Assembly (NCBI RefSeq): GCF_001279005.1
Contig: NZ_LGCN01000203.1
Span: forward strand, 11,315-75,314
Direction: 5' to 3'
Length of the DNA stretch: 64,000 bases
Source of the DNA: Streptomyces caelestis
GTDB taxonomy: Bacteria > Actinomycetota > Actinomycetes > Streptomycetales > Streptomycetaceae
Shown: in pieces, positions 8,085-15,946 of the stretch
How the letters are laid out: each line of letters begins with the position of its first letter
Numbering within the stretch: position 1 is the first letter of the stretch
Notes under the pieces: model-generated
The model's input: only the letters and a program-made list of their open reading frames with translations
What the model was told of the DNA's origin: nothing
The model's database searches: none
Made by a program: the position numbers and the translations under genes

Positions 8085-8882
8085 TTACGCGACGGCCTCC
8101 GGCCAGGTGATCCACGACTCCGGGATCTCCGCGTCCAGCCGGCGCACGTCGCGCGGCGCGAGCACCCGGGTGCGCAGCAGCTCCCGGGCGACCAGCCGCG
8201 CCACGGCGATCGCGCCCGGCGGGTTGAAGTGCGTGTTGTCCTGCTCGGTCGCCGTCCAGTTGAAGTACTTCTTGGTCTCCTCCGCCCCGAGCTCCTGCCA
8301 CGACGCCAGCGACAGCGCCTGGACGTCGAGCAGCGCGACCCGCTCCTCGGCGGCCAGCGCCCGCATCGCCGCCGGGTACTCCCCGTGGCTCGGCACGGCA
8401 CGCCCGTCCGCGTCGAACCGGCGCCGCTCCACGGCGGTGGCCAGCACGGGCCGCGCCCCACGGGCCCGGGCCCCGTCGACGTACATCCGCAGGTACTCCT
8501 GGTACGTCGACCAGGGCTCGGTGTAGCGGGCGGGGTCGGCGGTCTTCTCGTCGTTGTGCGCGAACTGGACGAGGAGGACGTCACCGGGCCGGATCGAGGA
8601 GAGGATCGCCTCGAGCCGCCCCTCGTCGACGAAGCTCTTGGAACTCCGCCCGTTCACGGCGTGATTGGCGACGGCGAGGCGCCGGTGCAGCAGGAAGGGC
8701 AACGCCATCCCCCACCCGGTCTCGGGCGCGGCGTCGGCGTACTTCTGCGCGGCGGTGGAATCACCGGCGATGTGGAGGGTGCGGGAACGCCGGCCGGGCG
8801 TTGCCCGCGCGGTCCCGCTCGTGGCGAGTGCGAGAGGAACGCCGATCCCGGCGACGGCAACCTGTCTACGCGTGAGGGACAC
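8085..8882 (-). CDS. Rhamnogalacturonan acetylesterase, SGNH hydrolase (CE12)
   Basis: A 265-residue secreted SGNH hydrolase that removes acetyl groups from the rhamnogalacturonan backbone. Block I reads IAGDSTAA (nucleophile Ser), the Gly block NHAVNGRSSKSF, the Asn block VQFAHND, and the acid/base pair is in DNTHFN near the C-terminus. That GDST...HND...DxxH pattern is typical of CE12. The start is a GTG at 8882 with GGAAAGG before it, followed by a Tat-like SLTRRQVAVAG signal and an ARA cleavage site. A short hairpin separates it from the binding-protein gene upstream. Confidence 0.85.
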   Translation of the reverse strand: MSLTRRQVAVAGIGVPLALATSGTARATPGRRSRTLHIAGDSTAAQKYADAAPETGWGMALPFLLHRRLAVANHAVNGRSSKSFVDEGRLEAILSSIRPGDVLLVQFAHNDEKTADPARYTEPWSTYQEYLRMYVDGARARGARPVLATAVERRRFDADGRAVPSHGEYPAAMRALAAEERVALLDVQALSLASWQELGAEETKKYFNWTATEQDNTHFNPPGAIAVARLVARELLRTRVLAPRDVRRLDAEIPESWITWPEAVA

Positions 8883-8914
8883 GAGCTGTGCCTTTCCACA
8901 GGGAGTGGTGACAT

Positions 8915-8928
8915 GCCCCTTCAGGGGC
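8915..8928. terminator. Small hairpin between binding-protein and acetylesterase genes
   Basis: GCCCC-TTCA-GGGGC, a short but perfect stem in the 146-base gap after the solute-binding protein gene. In ABC operons such stems often protect the 3' end of the binding-protein message or cut downstream expression. Confidence 0.4.
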
Positions 8929-9028
8929 GCGGGGCTGTGCCGGTCCGCGGCCGCGCCGCGTGGGCGCGACATGCCGGGGACGGCCCGCGGCCGAAGACGA
9001 GACGGGCCGCCCCCGATGAAACCGCCGA

Positions 9029-10390
9029 TCAGCTCATCTGCTCCTGCCACTCGGCCTGCGCCTCGTTCAGCTGCTCGGCCATCGTGTCCAGGAACTCCTT
9101 CGCGCTCATCTTCCCCAGCAGGACCTTCTGGAAGTTCGGCTCGTTGTCCGCCTTGGAGATCGTGTTCCAGTCCGGCAGGTAGTACGGCAGCTGGACGATG
9201 GTGGTGGAACCGTCGCTCAGCGCCTCCGCGGCCAGCTTCGTGGGCTCCGCCTTGCTGATCCACTCGTCCTTCGCGGCGTCCGCGTGCGCGGGCACCTGGC
9301 CGGCCGACTCGTTGAACTTCGAGCTCGACTCCGCCGACGTGGCGAACTCGATGAACTTCCAGGCGGCCTCCTTGTTCTTGGAGCTCTTGAACAGGCCGAC
9401 GCCGTCGACCGGGTTGGAGACCTGGACCCGCTTGCCGCCGGGCCCGATCGGCTGCGGGATGCCGCGGAACTTGTCGGCGGTGAGCGCCTTGACGTGGTCC
9501 TGGTACGAACCGAGGTTGTGGTTCAGCATGCCGATCGTGCCGGAGTCCCACTGCGCGACCATCTTGGTGAAGTCGTTGTTCAGGTCGGCCGCGGGGGTGA
9601 CCTTCTTGAACAGGCCCGCGTACTTCTCCAGGGCCTCGACGTTCTTCGCGTCGTTGACCGTGGTCCTCTTGCCGGAGGAGTCCCAGAACGAGGTGATGCC
9701 GGACTGCCCGTACATCGCGTCCAGGGCCTGGGCGATGGAGCCGGCGCCGCCGCGGATGGTGTAGCCGAACTCGTTCTTGCCCTTGTTCGTCAGCTTCTCG
9801 GCGGCCTCGTAGAACCGGTCCCAGGTGGTCGGTTCCTCCAGGCCCGCCTTCTCGAACAGGTCGGTGCGGTAGTACAGGACGCCGTTGTTCGCCGAGGTCG
9901 GGATCGAGTACAGCTTGTCGTCCCCGCCGCCGGCGGCGCGCATCGACTCGATCATGTCCTTGTTGAGCTTGCCGTTCAGCGGCGACTTGGCCAGCCGGAA
10001 GTCCAGGGTGTCGAGCGCGTCCTGGGCGGCGAAGCCCGCGAGCATCGAGGCGCTGATGCCGCCGACGTCCGGCAGGCCGCCGCCCTGGATGGCGGTGTCG
10101 ACCTTGGACTGGTACTCGGTGGAGGCGATGCCGACGTACTGGACGTCGATGTCCGGGTTCGCCTTCTCGAAGTCGGCGATGACCTCCTTCCAGATCTCGG
10201 TGCGGACACCGCCGTTGTTGTCCCAGAAGACGATCTTGCCCTTGCCGTTGCCCTCGTCGCCGTCGCCGCCCGCGCTGTTGCCGCCGTCGTCGCCGCAGGC
10301 GGTGGCGGTCAGGGCGAGCACGGCCCCCAGGGCGACGGCGGCCGACGCCCGGCGTCCGCCCCTGCTGTTTCTGAGAATGCTGATCTTCAT
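9029..10390 (-). CDS. ABC sugar importer, solute-binding lipoprotein
   Basis: A family 1 extracellular binding protein of 453 residues. The N-terminus has a basic region, a hydrophobic core and the lipobox LTATACGDD, so it should be anchored to the membrane outer face through Cys 33. A Gly/Asp-rich spacer follows, then the KGKIVFWDNNGG opening and the usual two-lobe fold (DVGGISASMLAGFAAQ, PTSANNGVLYYRTDLFEKAG, WKFIEFATSAES). It delivers pectin-derived oligosaccharides or arabino-oligosaccharides to the permeases encoded at 14026-15851. It is separated from them by four genes, an unusual order, but no other import system is near. Confidence 0.88.
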   Translation of the reverse strand: MKISILRNSRGGRRASAAVALGAVLALTATACGDDGGNSAGGDGDEGNGKGKIVFWDNNGGVRTEIWKEVIADFEKANPDIDVQYVGIASTEYQSKVDTAIQGGGLPDVGGISASMLAGFAAQDALDTLDFRLAKSPLNGKLNKDMIESMRAAGGGDDKLYSIPTSANNGVLYYRTDLFEKAGLEEPTTWDRFYEAAEKLTNKGKNEFGYTIRGGAGSIAQALDAMYGQSGITSFWDSSGKRTTVNDAKNVEALEKYAGLFKKVTPAADLNNDFTKMVAQWDSGTIGMLNHNLGSYQDHVKALTADKFRGIPQPIGPGGKRVQVSNPVDGVGLFKSSKNKEAAWKFIEFATSAESSSKFNESAGQVPAHADAAKDEWISKAEPTKLAAEALSDGSTTIVQLPYYLPDWNTISKADNEPNFQKVLLGKMSAKEFLDTMAEQLNEAQAEWQEQMS

Positions 10391-10479
10391 TGGTCGGCTC
10401 TCTTCTTCTGGATCCAACGGACTGTGAAGTTGTGGGGGTCGGAAGTCGTGGGGGGTCGGTCGAGGGCGTACGGCGGTGT

Positions 10480-12009
10480 TCAGCCGTACGCCGAGGTGCT
10501 GATCCGGAACCGCGTGAAGGTGGCGGTGCCGGCGTGTCCCTGGCCGGTGGGAGCCACGGCGACCAGGCCGAGCAGGGCCCCGACCCAGCGCCAGGGGGTG
10601 GCGGCGAAGACCTGGCCGAAGGGGCGGAAGCCGTCCCCGGTGTCGCAGGAGAAGCGGCAGCGCGCCCCGGCGCCGATGTCGACGCGCAGCAGGGCCCGGT
10701 CGCCGGGAGCGGGCCTCGGGTGGTCGGCGTCGCGCTCCCTGTCGGCGACCGTCTCGGCGAACCGGTGCACCAGGTGCACCGTGCCGTCCGCGCCGCGCTG
10801 GAGACCGATCCAGCGGTAGGCGTCCCCGAGGACGGCGAGTCCGGCGCGTGCCCCGGGTTCCTCGCTGTCGAGCCGCAGCTCCACCTCGACGGTGCACGGG
10901 GTGCCGGGCAGCCGCTGGGTGAGGACGTGGGGCAGTGTACGCAGATCGTGCGCGCCGGCGGAACGGACGCAGGTCAGCCGCAACCCGTCGGCGGAGTGCT
11001 GGGTGGTCCAGCCCTCCTTCGGGTTGGCGGTCCACTGCCACTGACGGCCGTGGCGTCCGCCGGGGAAGTCGTCGTCGGTGGCCGGCGCGGCGGGCGGCTG
11101 CGGCGGCAGGTCCGGGCGGCGGTGCTCGGCGACGGGGGCGCCGTCGTGCCCGAACACCGGCCAGCCGTCCGAACCCCAGCCCACCGGCTGGAGGTGCACG
11201 ACACGGCCGTACGGTCCGCGCTGCTGGAAGTGCAGGAACCAGTCCTCGCCGGACGGGGTGCGCACCCAGCCGCCCTGGTGGGGGCCGTTGACGTCGGTGT
11301 CCTTCTGCTCCAGGACGACCTTCTCCTCGTACGGTCCGAAGAACGCGCGGGAGCGGAAGGCGCCCTGCCAGCCGGTCTCCACTCCCCCGGCGGGGGCGAG
11401 GATCCAGAACCAGCCGTCGTGCTTGTAGAGCTTGGGCCCTTCCAGGGTGAACCAGCCGGGAATGCGGTCGGCGTCGACGATCACCCTGCCCTCGTCGAGG
11501 AGTTCGGTGCCGTGGGGGTGCATCCGGTGGCCGGTGAGGCGGTTCTTGACGCCGCTGCGTGACTTGGCCCAGGCGTGCACGAGGTAGGCCTCGCCGGTCT
11601 CGTCGTCCCACAGGGGGCACGGGTCGATCAGCCCTTTGCCGGCCTTCACCAGGTGCGGCCGGGTCCAGGGGCCGCGGATCTCGGGGGCGTTGACCTGGAA
11701 GACGCCCTGGTCGGGGTCGCCCCAGAAGATCCAGAACCGGTCGTCGTGGTGGCGCAGGGACGGGGCCCAGACCCCGCAGTCGTGCCGGGGCGTCGTGAAC
11801 TCGCTCTCCGGTTCGAGCCGTTCGAGGGCGTGGCCGACGAGGGTCCAGTTGACCAGGTCGCGGGAGTGCAGCAGGGGCAGTCCGGGGGCGCGGCCGAAGC
11901 TGGAGGCGGTCAGGTAGAAGTCGTCGCCGACGCGGATCACGTCCGGGTCGGACCAGTCGGCGTTCAGGACCGGGTTGCGGTAGGTGGTGTCGGTCCGCCC
12001 GGCGGTCAT
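10480..12009 (-). CDS. Intracellular glycoside hydrolase family 43 enzyme
   Basis: A 509-residue GH43 protein with no signal peptide. The N-terminal propeller has NADWSDPDVIR (base Asp), LIDPCPLWDDE (second Asp) and TLEGPKLYK (acid Glu). The C-terminal ~200 residues from about 310 (DDDFPGGRHGRQWQWTAN) look like the beta-sandwich domain found in GH43_12-type beta-xylosidases and exo-arabinosidases. It probably trims imported arabino- or xylo-oligosaccharides from the non-reducing end. Its ATG at 12009 overlaps the stop of the DUF6807 gene (ATGA), so the two are co-translated. Confidence 0.88.
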   Translation of the reverse strand: MTAGRTDTTYRNPVLNADWSDPDVIRVGDDFYLTASSFGRAPGLPLLHSRDLVNWTLVGHALERLEPESEFTTPRHDCGVWAPSLRHHDDRFWIFWGDPDQGVFQVNAPEIRGPWTRPHLVKAGKGLIDPCPLWDDETGEAYLVHAWAKSRSGVKNRLTGHRMHPHGTELLDEGRVIVDADRIPGWFTLEGPKLYKHDGWFWILAPAGGVETGWQGAFRSRAFFGPYEEKVVLEQKDTDVNGPHQGGWVRTPSGEDWFLHFQQRGPYGRVVHLQPVGWGSDGWPVFGHDGAPVAEHRRPDLPPQPPAAPATDDDFPGGRHGRQWQWTANPKEGWTTQHSADGLRLTCVRSAGAHDLRTLPHVLTQRLPGTPCTVEVELRLDSEEPGARAGLAVLGDAYRWIGLQRGADGTVHLVHRFAETVADRERDADHPRPAPGDRALLRVDIGAGARCRFSCDTGDGFRPFGQVFAATPWRWVGALLGLVAVAPTGQGHAGTATFTRFRISTSAYG

Positions 12010-12851
12010 GGACTCACCGCCTTGCGGACCAGGGCGGCGGCGGCGCTCCGGTCGAGGCGGCCGTCGGCGACGACGGTGACGATCCGGCGGACCACGGTCT
12101 CGCCGGCCGGGAGGGGCAGCCGTGCGGTGTGGGCGAGGGAGGAGCCGACGCCCGGGTACTCGGCGGTGCGGACGAACCAGGGGTCCCGCCGGGTCTGCTC
12201 GGTGGCCCCCGCGAAGACGAGCGTCCAGGTGGATCCGGCCAGCGCGATCCAGTCGGCCGGCCGGCCGTGCGCCTCGCCCTCGCCCTCGGTGCGGTCGGTG
12301 AAGACGTCCGGGGCCGTCTCCTCCTTGCGGGCCCGCCAGAAGAAGCCGCCGTACGCGGCTCCGGGACGGCCGTTGGTGGCGGGGCTGCCGAAGGAGAGCG
12401 GCGCACTCGTGACGTTGGTGAGGGAGAAGGTGAAGTCCAGCGCCCAGGCGGCGCCGGTGAGTTCGGTGACGGCGACCGTGCGGCGCTCGCGCAGCAGTTC
12501 GCCCGGCGCGGCCGTCCAGCGCAGCTCCTCGACGAACCCGTCGGGGTCGCGCAGCTGGTAGGCGGTGTGCCGCTGGGAGCCGTGGTTGTCGAGCTCGGTG
12601 GGGCCCTGATCGCGGACGTAGGTGCGTCCGCCCCAGAAGTTGAACCCCTCGACGTCGGGAACGGCGACACCGACGCCGAGGTGGTGTGCGTGGTCGGCGG
12701 GGCTCAGCTCGGTGACCGCCGTGCCGGCCAGAGTGGTGACGGGGTGCAGGTACGGCCGCGGGGAGAGCCGGGCCGGCAGTTCGGGCCGGGTGACGTACCG
12801 GCCGACGGGCCGGCCCGCGACGCGCAGCACCACGGAGTCGTCGCCGGTCAT
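12006..12851 (-). CDS. DUF6807/PmoA-like protein of unknown function
   Basis: A 281-residue soluble protein with the opening VVLRVAGRPVGRYVTRPELP and the block ADHAHHLGVGVAVPDVEGFNFWGG, which are characteristic of the family labelled PmoA or DUF6807 in sugar-utilisation operons. The His cluster (HAHH) and the aromatic GFNFWGG segment look like a ligand or metal site. The biochemical role is not established; PmoA in the name does not mean methane monooxygenase here. It overlaps by four bases both with the Gfo/Idh gene upstream (12848-12851) and with GH43 downstream (12006-12009), so it is tightly tied to intracellular oligosaccharide processing. Confidence 0.75.
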   Translation of the reverse strand: MTGDDSVVLRVAGRPVGRYVTRPELPARLSPRPYLHPVTTLAGTAVTELSPADHAHHLGVGVAVPDVEGFNFWGGRTYVRDQGPTELDNHGSQRHTAYQLRDPDGFVEELRWTAAPGELLRERRTVAVTELTGAAWALDFTFSLTNVTSAPLSFGSPATNGRPGAAYGGFFWRARKEETAPDVFTDRTEGEGEAHGRPADWIALAGSTWTLVFAGATEQTRRDPWFVRTAEYPGVGSSLAHTARLPLPAGETVVRRIVTVVADGRLDRSAAAALVRKAVSP

Positions 12852-14029
12852 CGGGTGCTCACCTCTTTCGGCAGGTGGTGGGCGGGCAGGGCCCAGGAGG
12901 CGCCCAGCTCGGAGTAGAGGGACAGGGTGTCGGCGGCGGCCGCGACGAGGCCGTCGACGCCGGGCACCACCCGGCGGTTCTCACCGGGGACGTGCCGCCA
13001 GACGCCGTCGGGCAGCGGGGCCGGGTCGGGGGCCTCGCGGATCGCCTCGACGACCCGCATGAAGGCGCCCGTCTCGTCCGGGGCGACCAGCAGGGGGGTG
13101 CCGTCGGTGAGGTGGGCGACGAGGTTCTCCAGCAGGTCGGTGCGGCCGAACCGCAGCTCCTCGGGGCCGTGGTCCGCGCGCTGGAGCAGGACGCGGTCCT
13201 GCTTGTACCAGAAGGTGATCCGGCCGCTGGTGCCGTGCACCATGACGTACGGTTCGTCCGCCCGCTCCGCGCACAGGGTCGCGGCGACGGTGACCGAACC
13301 GCCCCGCGCGGTGGTGATCCGCACGCAGGAGGTGTCGTCGGACTCGATGTCGTTGGCGCGCAGCAGCTCGGTCTCGATGCCGGCGACGTCCTCGGCGCGG
13401 GTGCTCCCGGCGAGCGCGAGGGCGGTGGCGACGGCGTGGGCGAGCGGGTTGGTGAGCGCCCCGTCGACCACGTCGACGCCGTTCAGCCGGCGCCGGCCCG
13501 CCCAGGGCGCCCGCCGGAAGTACTCCTCGGACCGCACCCAGGCGCCGGCTCCGCCGATCCCCACCACCCGGCCGACGGCGCCCCCGTCGACCAGTTCGCG
13601 GATCGCGGGCACGGCGTGCGAGCCCAGCGACTGGAAGCCGATCTGGCAGGCCACCCCGGCCGCGGCGACCCCGTCGGCCATCCGCCGGTACTCGGCGTAC
13701 GACGGCGCCGGCGGCTTCTCCAGCAGGATGTGCACGCCCCGCTCGGCCGCCGCGAGGGCGAGGTCGGTGTGGGTCGGGATCGGGGTGCAGATCACCGCGA
13801 TCCGGGCGCCGGTGGACTCCAGCAGTGCGCCGAAGTCGGCCGACTGCTCGGGGAGTTCACCGCCGAACTCGTCCTCGGTGAGCGGGGTGAGCTCGCAGAT
13901 CCCGGCGAGCCTCACGCGTCCCTCCGCTTCGAGGCGGCGGATGTTCGCCACGTGCCAGCGGCCGTGGCCGCGGGCGCCGGCGAGGACGACGGGCAGCGGG
14001 GCGTCGGGCACGGTCCGAGATGAGGTCAT
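12848..14029 (-). CDS. Gfo/Idh/MocA-family oxidoreductase
   Basis: A 393-residue NAD(P)-dependent sugar oxidoreductase. The Rossmann motif is VVLAGARGHGRWH near residue 15; the diagnostic ILLEKPPAPSYAEY (EKP) lies near residue 110; the C-terminal part is the alpha/beta substrate domain (EYFRRAPWAGRRRLNGVDVVDGAL split). The start is the ATG at 14029, which overlaps the stop of the second permease gene. Family members oxidise or isomerise sugars, sugar acids or inositols; in this place a sugar 1-dehydrogenase feeding the sugar-acid dehydratase (15947-17668) is a reasonable guess but not shown by sequence. Confidence 0.82.
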   Translation of the reverse strand: MTSSRTVPDAPLPVVLAGARGHGRWHVANIRRLEAEGRVRLAGICELTPLTEDEFGGELPEQSADFGALLESTGARIAVICTPIPTHTDLALAAAERGVHILLEKPPAPSYAEYRRMADGVAAAGVACQIGFQSLGSHAVPAIRELVDGGAVGRVVGIGGAGAWVRSEEYFRRAPWAGRRRLNGVDVVDGALTNPLAHAVATALALAGSTRAEDVAGIETELLRANDIESDDTSCVRITTARGGSVTVAATLCAERADEPYVMVHGTSGRITFWYKQDRVLLQRADHGPEELRFGRTDLLENLVAHLTDGTPLLVAPDETGAFMRVVEAIREAPDPAPLPDGVWRHVPGENRRVVPGVDGLVAAAADTLSLYSELGASWALPAHHLPKEVSTR

Positions 14030-14922
14030 CCCTTCACCGCCCCCGCGCTGAACCCGGTGATCAGCCACTTCTGGATGAAGGCGAACACGATCACGACGGG
14101 GACGGCCGCGATGATGCCGCCCGCGGCGAGCGCGCCGAGGTCGACGCTGTCCGCGCTCATCAGGGTGTTGAGGCCGACCGGGATGGTCTGCTTCTCCTGG
14201 TTGTTGAGGAACATCAGGGCGAACAGGAAGTGGTTCCAGGAGTGGACGAAGGCGAAGGAGCCGACGGCGATCAGACCGGGCCGCAGCAGCGGCAGGACGA
14301 CCACCCGGAAGGCCCTGAACCGGTTGCAGCCGTCGACCCAGGCGGCCTCCTCCAGGGAGTACGGCACGTTCTTGATGAAGTTGCTGATCAGGATGATCGA
14401 CAGCGGCAGCTGGAAGACCGTCTCGGCGATGATGACGCTGCCGAGGGAGTTGATCATCTGCAGTTCGGCGAAGATCTCGAACAGCGGGACCAGGAGCAGC
14501 GCGCCGGGCACGAACTGGGAGCAGAGCAGGGCGAGCATGAAGGCCCGCTTGACCTTGAAGTCGAACCGGGCGAGGGCGTAGCCGCCGGCCAGGGCGACCA
14601 GCGTCGTCATGACCAGGGTGGCGACGCCGACCAGCACGCTGTTGTAGAAGAAGGTGCCGAAGCTGCGGTCCGTCCAGACCTTCTCGAAGTGGACGAAGGT
14701 CATCGGCCAGGGCACGAGCGAGGTCGAGCCGGCCGGGCGGAGCGCGAAGAGCAGGATCCAGTAGAAGGGGATGAGGGTGAAGACGAGGTAGATGCCCAGC
14801 GGCAGGTAGATCTGCCAGCGCGGCGCCTCGTCCCAGGCCCGGCGCTTCTTGGCCGGCCGGGGCGGCTCGGGGGTGGTGCGCGCGGGGGCGGGGGCGGCCG
14901 GGGGGGCCTCTTTGGTGATCAC
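14026..14922 (-). CDS. ABC sugar importer permease, MalG type
   Basis: A 298-residue inner-membrane permease with six predicted spans starting at IYLPLGIYLVFTLIPFYWIL. The EAA loop that contacts the ATPase reads LEEAAWVDGCNRFRAF around residues 200-215. The N-terminus has a Pro/Ala-rich cytoplasmic tail. The GTG start at 14922 overlaps the stop of the MalF-type gene (GTGA), deciding the start. No ATPase gene is in the operon; as in other Streptomyces sugar importers a shared MsiK-type ATPase encoded elsewhere probably powers it. Confidence 0.88.
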   Translation of the reverse strand: MITKEAPPAAPAPARTTPEPPRPAKKRRAWDEAPRWQIYLPLGIYLVFTLIPFYWILLFALRPAGSTSLVPWPMTFVHFEKVWTDRSFGTFFYNSVLVGVATLVMTTLVALAGGYALARFDFKVKRAFMLALLCSQFVPGALLLVPLFEIFAELQMINSLGSVIIAETVFQLPLSIILISNFIKNVPYSLEEAAWVDGCNRFRAFRVVVLPLLRPGLIAVGSFAFVHSWNHFLFALMFLNNQEKQTIPVGLNTLMSADSVDLGALAAGGIIAAVPVVIVFAFIQKWLITGFSAGAVKG

Positions 14923-15851
14923 TTCTCGCCTCCGAACTTGCTCAGCCGCAGGTAGACCATCGAGCAGAAGAGCAGGATGAGGAACGCGACCGTGGTCAGG
15001 GCCGACGCGTAGCCGAAGTTGTGCGCGTCCACCGAGGTGTTGGCGATGTACAGCGGCAGTGTCGTGGTCTCGCCCGCGGGTCCGCCGCCGGTCAGCGTGT
15101 AGAGCAGGTCGACGTTGTTGAACTCCCACACCGCGCGCAGCAGCGTGGACAGGATGATGGCGTCCTTCAGGTGCGGCAGCGTGATGTGCCAGAACTGCTT
15201 GATGCGGCTGGCCCCGTCGACCTCGGCGGCCTCGTAGAGGTCCTTCGAGACGGACTGGAGGTCGGCGAGGATGAGGATCGCGAAGAAGGGGACACCGCGC
15301 CACAGGTCGGCGACGACCACCGCCGGGAAGACGGTGGAGGTGTCCGACAGCCAGCTGACGCCGTAGTCGCCGATGCCCATGTCCGCGAGGTAGCGGGTGA
15401 TGCCGGTCTGCGAGTTGTAGAGCAGCACCCAGATCGCGGAGGTCAGCACGCCGGAGACGGCCCACGGCGAGAAGACCATGGCGCGGCCCAGGGCGCGGCC
15501 GGCGAAGGTCTGGTTGACGATGAGGGCGAGGGCCAGGCCGAACAGCAGCTGCAGTCCGACCTCGACGAAGACCCACTTGGCGCTGAAGACGAGGGTGTCC
15601 CAGAACAGCGGGTCCTCGGTGAAGATGCGGGTGAAGTTGTCGAAGCCCGCGTAGCCGTTCCGCCAGGGCTTGGTGGGGTTGTAGTTCTGCAGGCTGTAGT
15701 AGAAGACGCTGATGACCGGGTAGGCGATGAAACCCAGCATGAGCAGGGCGGCCGGCCCGATCAGCAGGTAAGGGAGCCTGCGGGGCGTGGCGGAGGCACG
15801 GCGCCGCCGGGGTGGCCTGGGCGGTTTCGCCACGGCTGCGGCATGGGCCAT
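14919..15851 (-). CDS. ABC sugar importer permease, MalF type
   Basis: A 310-residue permease with six membrane spans, first at LPYLLIGPAALLMLGFIAYPVI, and the EAA loop LYEAAEVDGASRIKQF near residue 215. The N-terminal tail is short and rich in Pro and Arg. Together with the MalG-type partner it forms the channel of the importer whose lipoprotein is encoded at 9029. The ATG at 15851 follows a 95-base gap after the dehydratase gene; that gap holds a palindrome (15903-15910), so transcription may start again here. Confidence 0.88.
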   Translation of the reverse strand: MAHAAAVAKPPRPPRRRRASATPRRLPYLLIGPAALLMLGFIAYPVISVFYYSLQNYNPTKPWRNGYAGFDNFTRIFTEDPLFWDTLVFSAKWVFVEVGLQLLFGLALALIVNQTFAGRALGRAMVFSPWAVSGVLTSAIWVLLYNSQTGITRYLADMGIGDYGVSWLSDTSTVFPAVVVADLWRGVPFFAILILADLQSVSKDLYEAAEVDGASRIKQFWHITLPHLKDAIILSTLLRAVWEFNNVDLLYTLTGGGPAGETTTLPLYIANTSVDAHNFGYASALTTVAFLILLFCSMVYLRLSKFGGEK

Positions 15852-15902
15852 GACTGTTCTCCGTTTCTCGGTACGTCGTGCTGTGTGGTGCGTGTGCGGG
15901 TG

Positions 15903-15910
15903 AAGCGCTT
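15903..15910. promoter_or_regulatory. AAGCGCTT palindrome before the permease genes
   Basis: An 8-base perfect palindrome inside GAAGCGCTTTC, 52 bases before the MalF-type start. The GCGC centre flanked by A/T arms is the style of LacI-family operators. It lies in the only sizeable gap of the upper operon. Confidence 0.35.
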
Positions 15911-15946
15911 TCTTCGTAGGTGTGCGGGGTCCTGGGGTACGGCCGG

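Noticed and set aside
12006..12851. Methane monooxygenase subunit from the PmoA name
   Set aside because: The protein is soluble, lacks membrane spans and copper ligands; the label is historical for this sugar-locus family.
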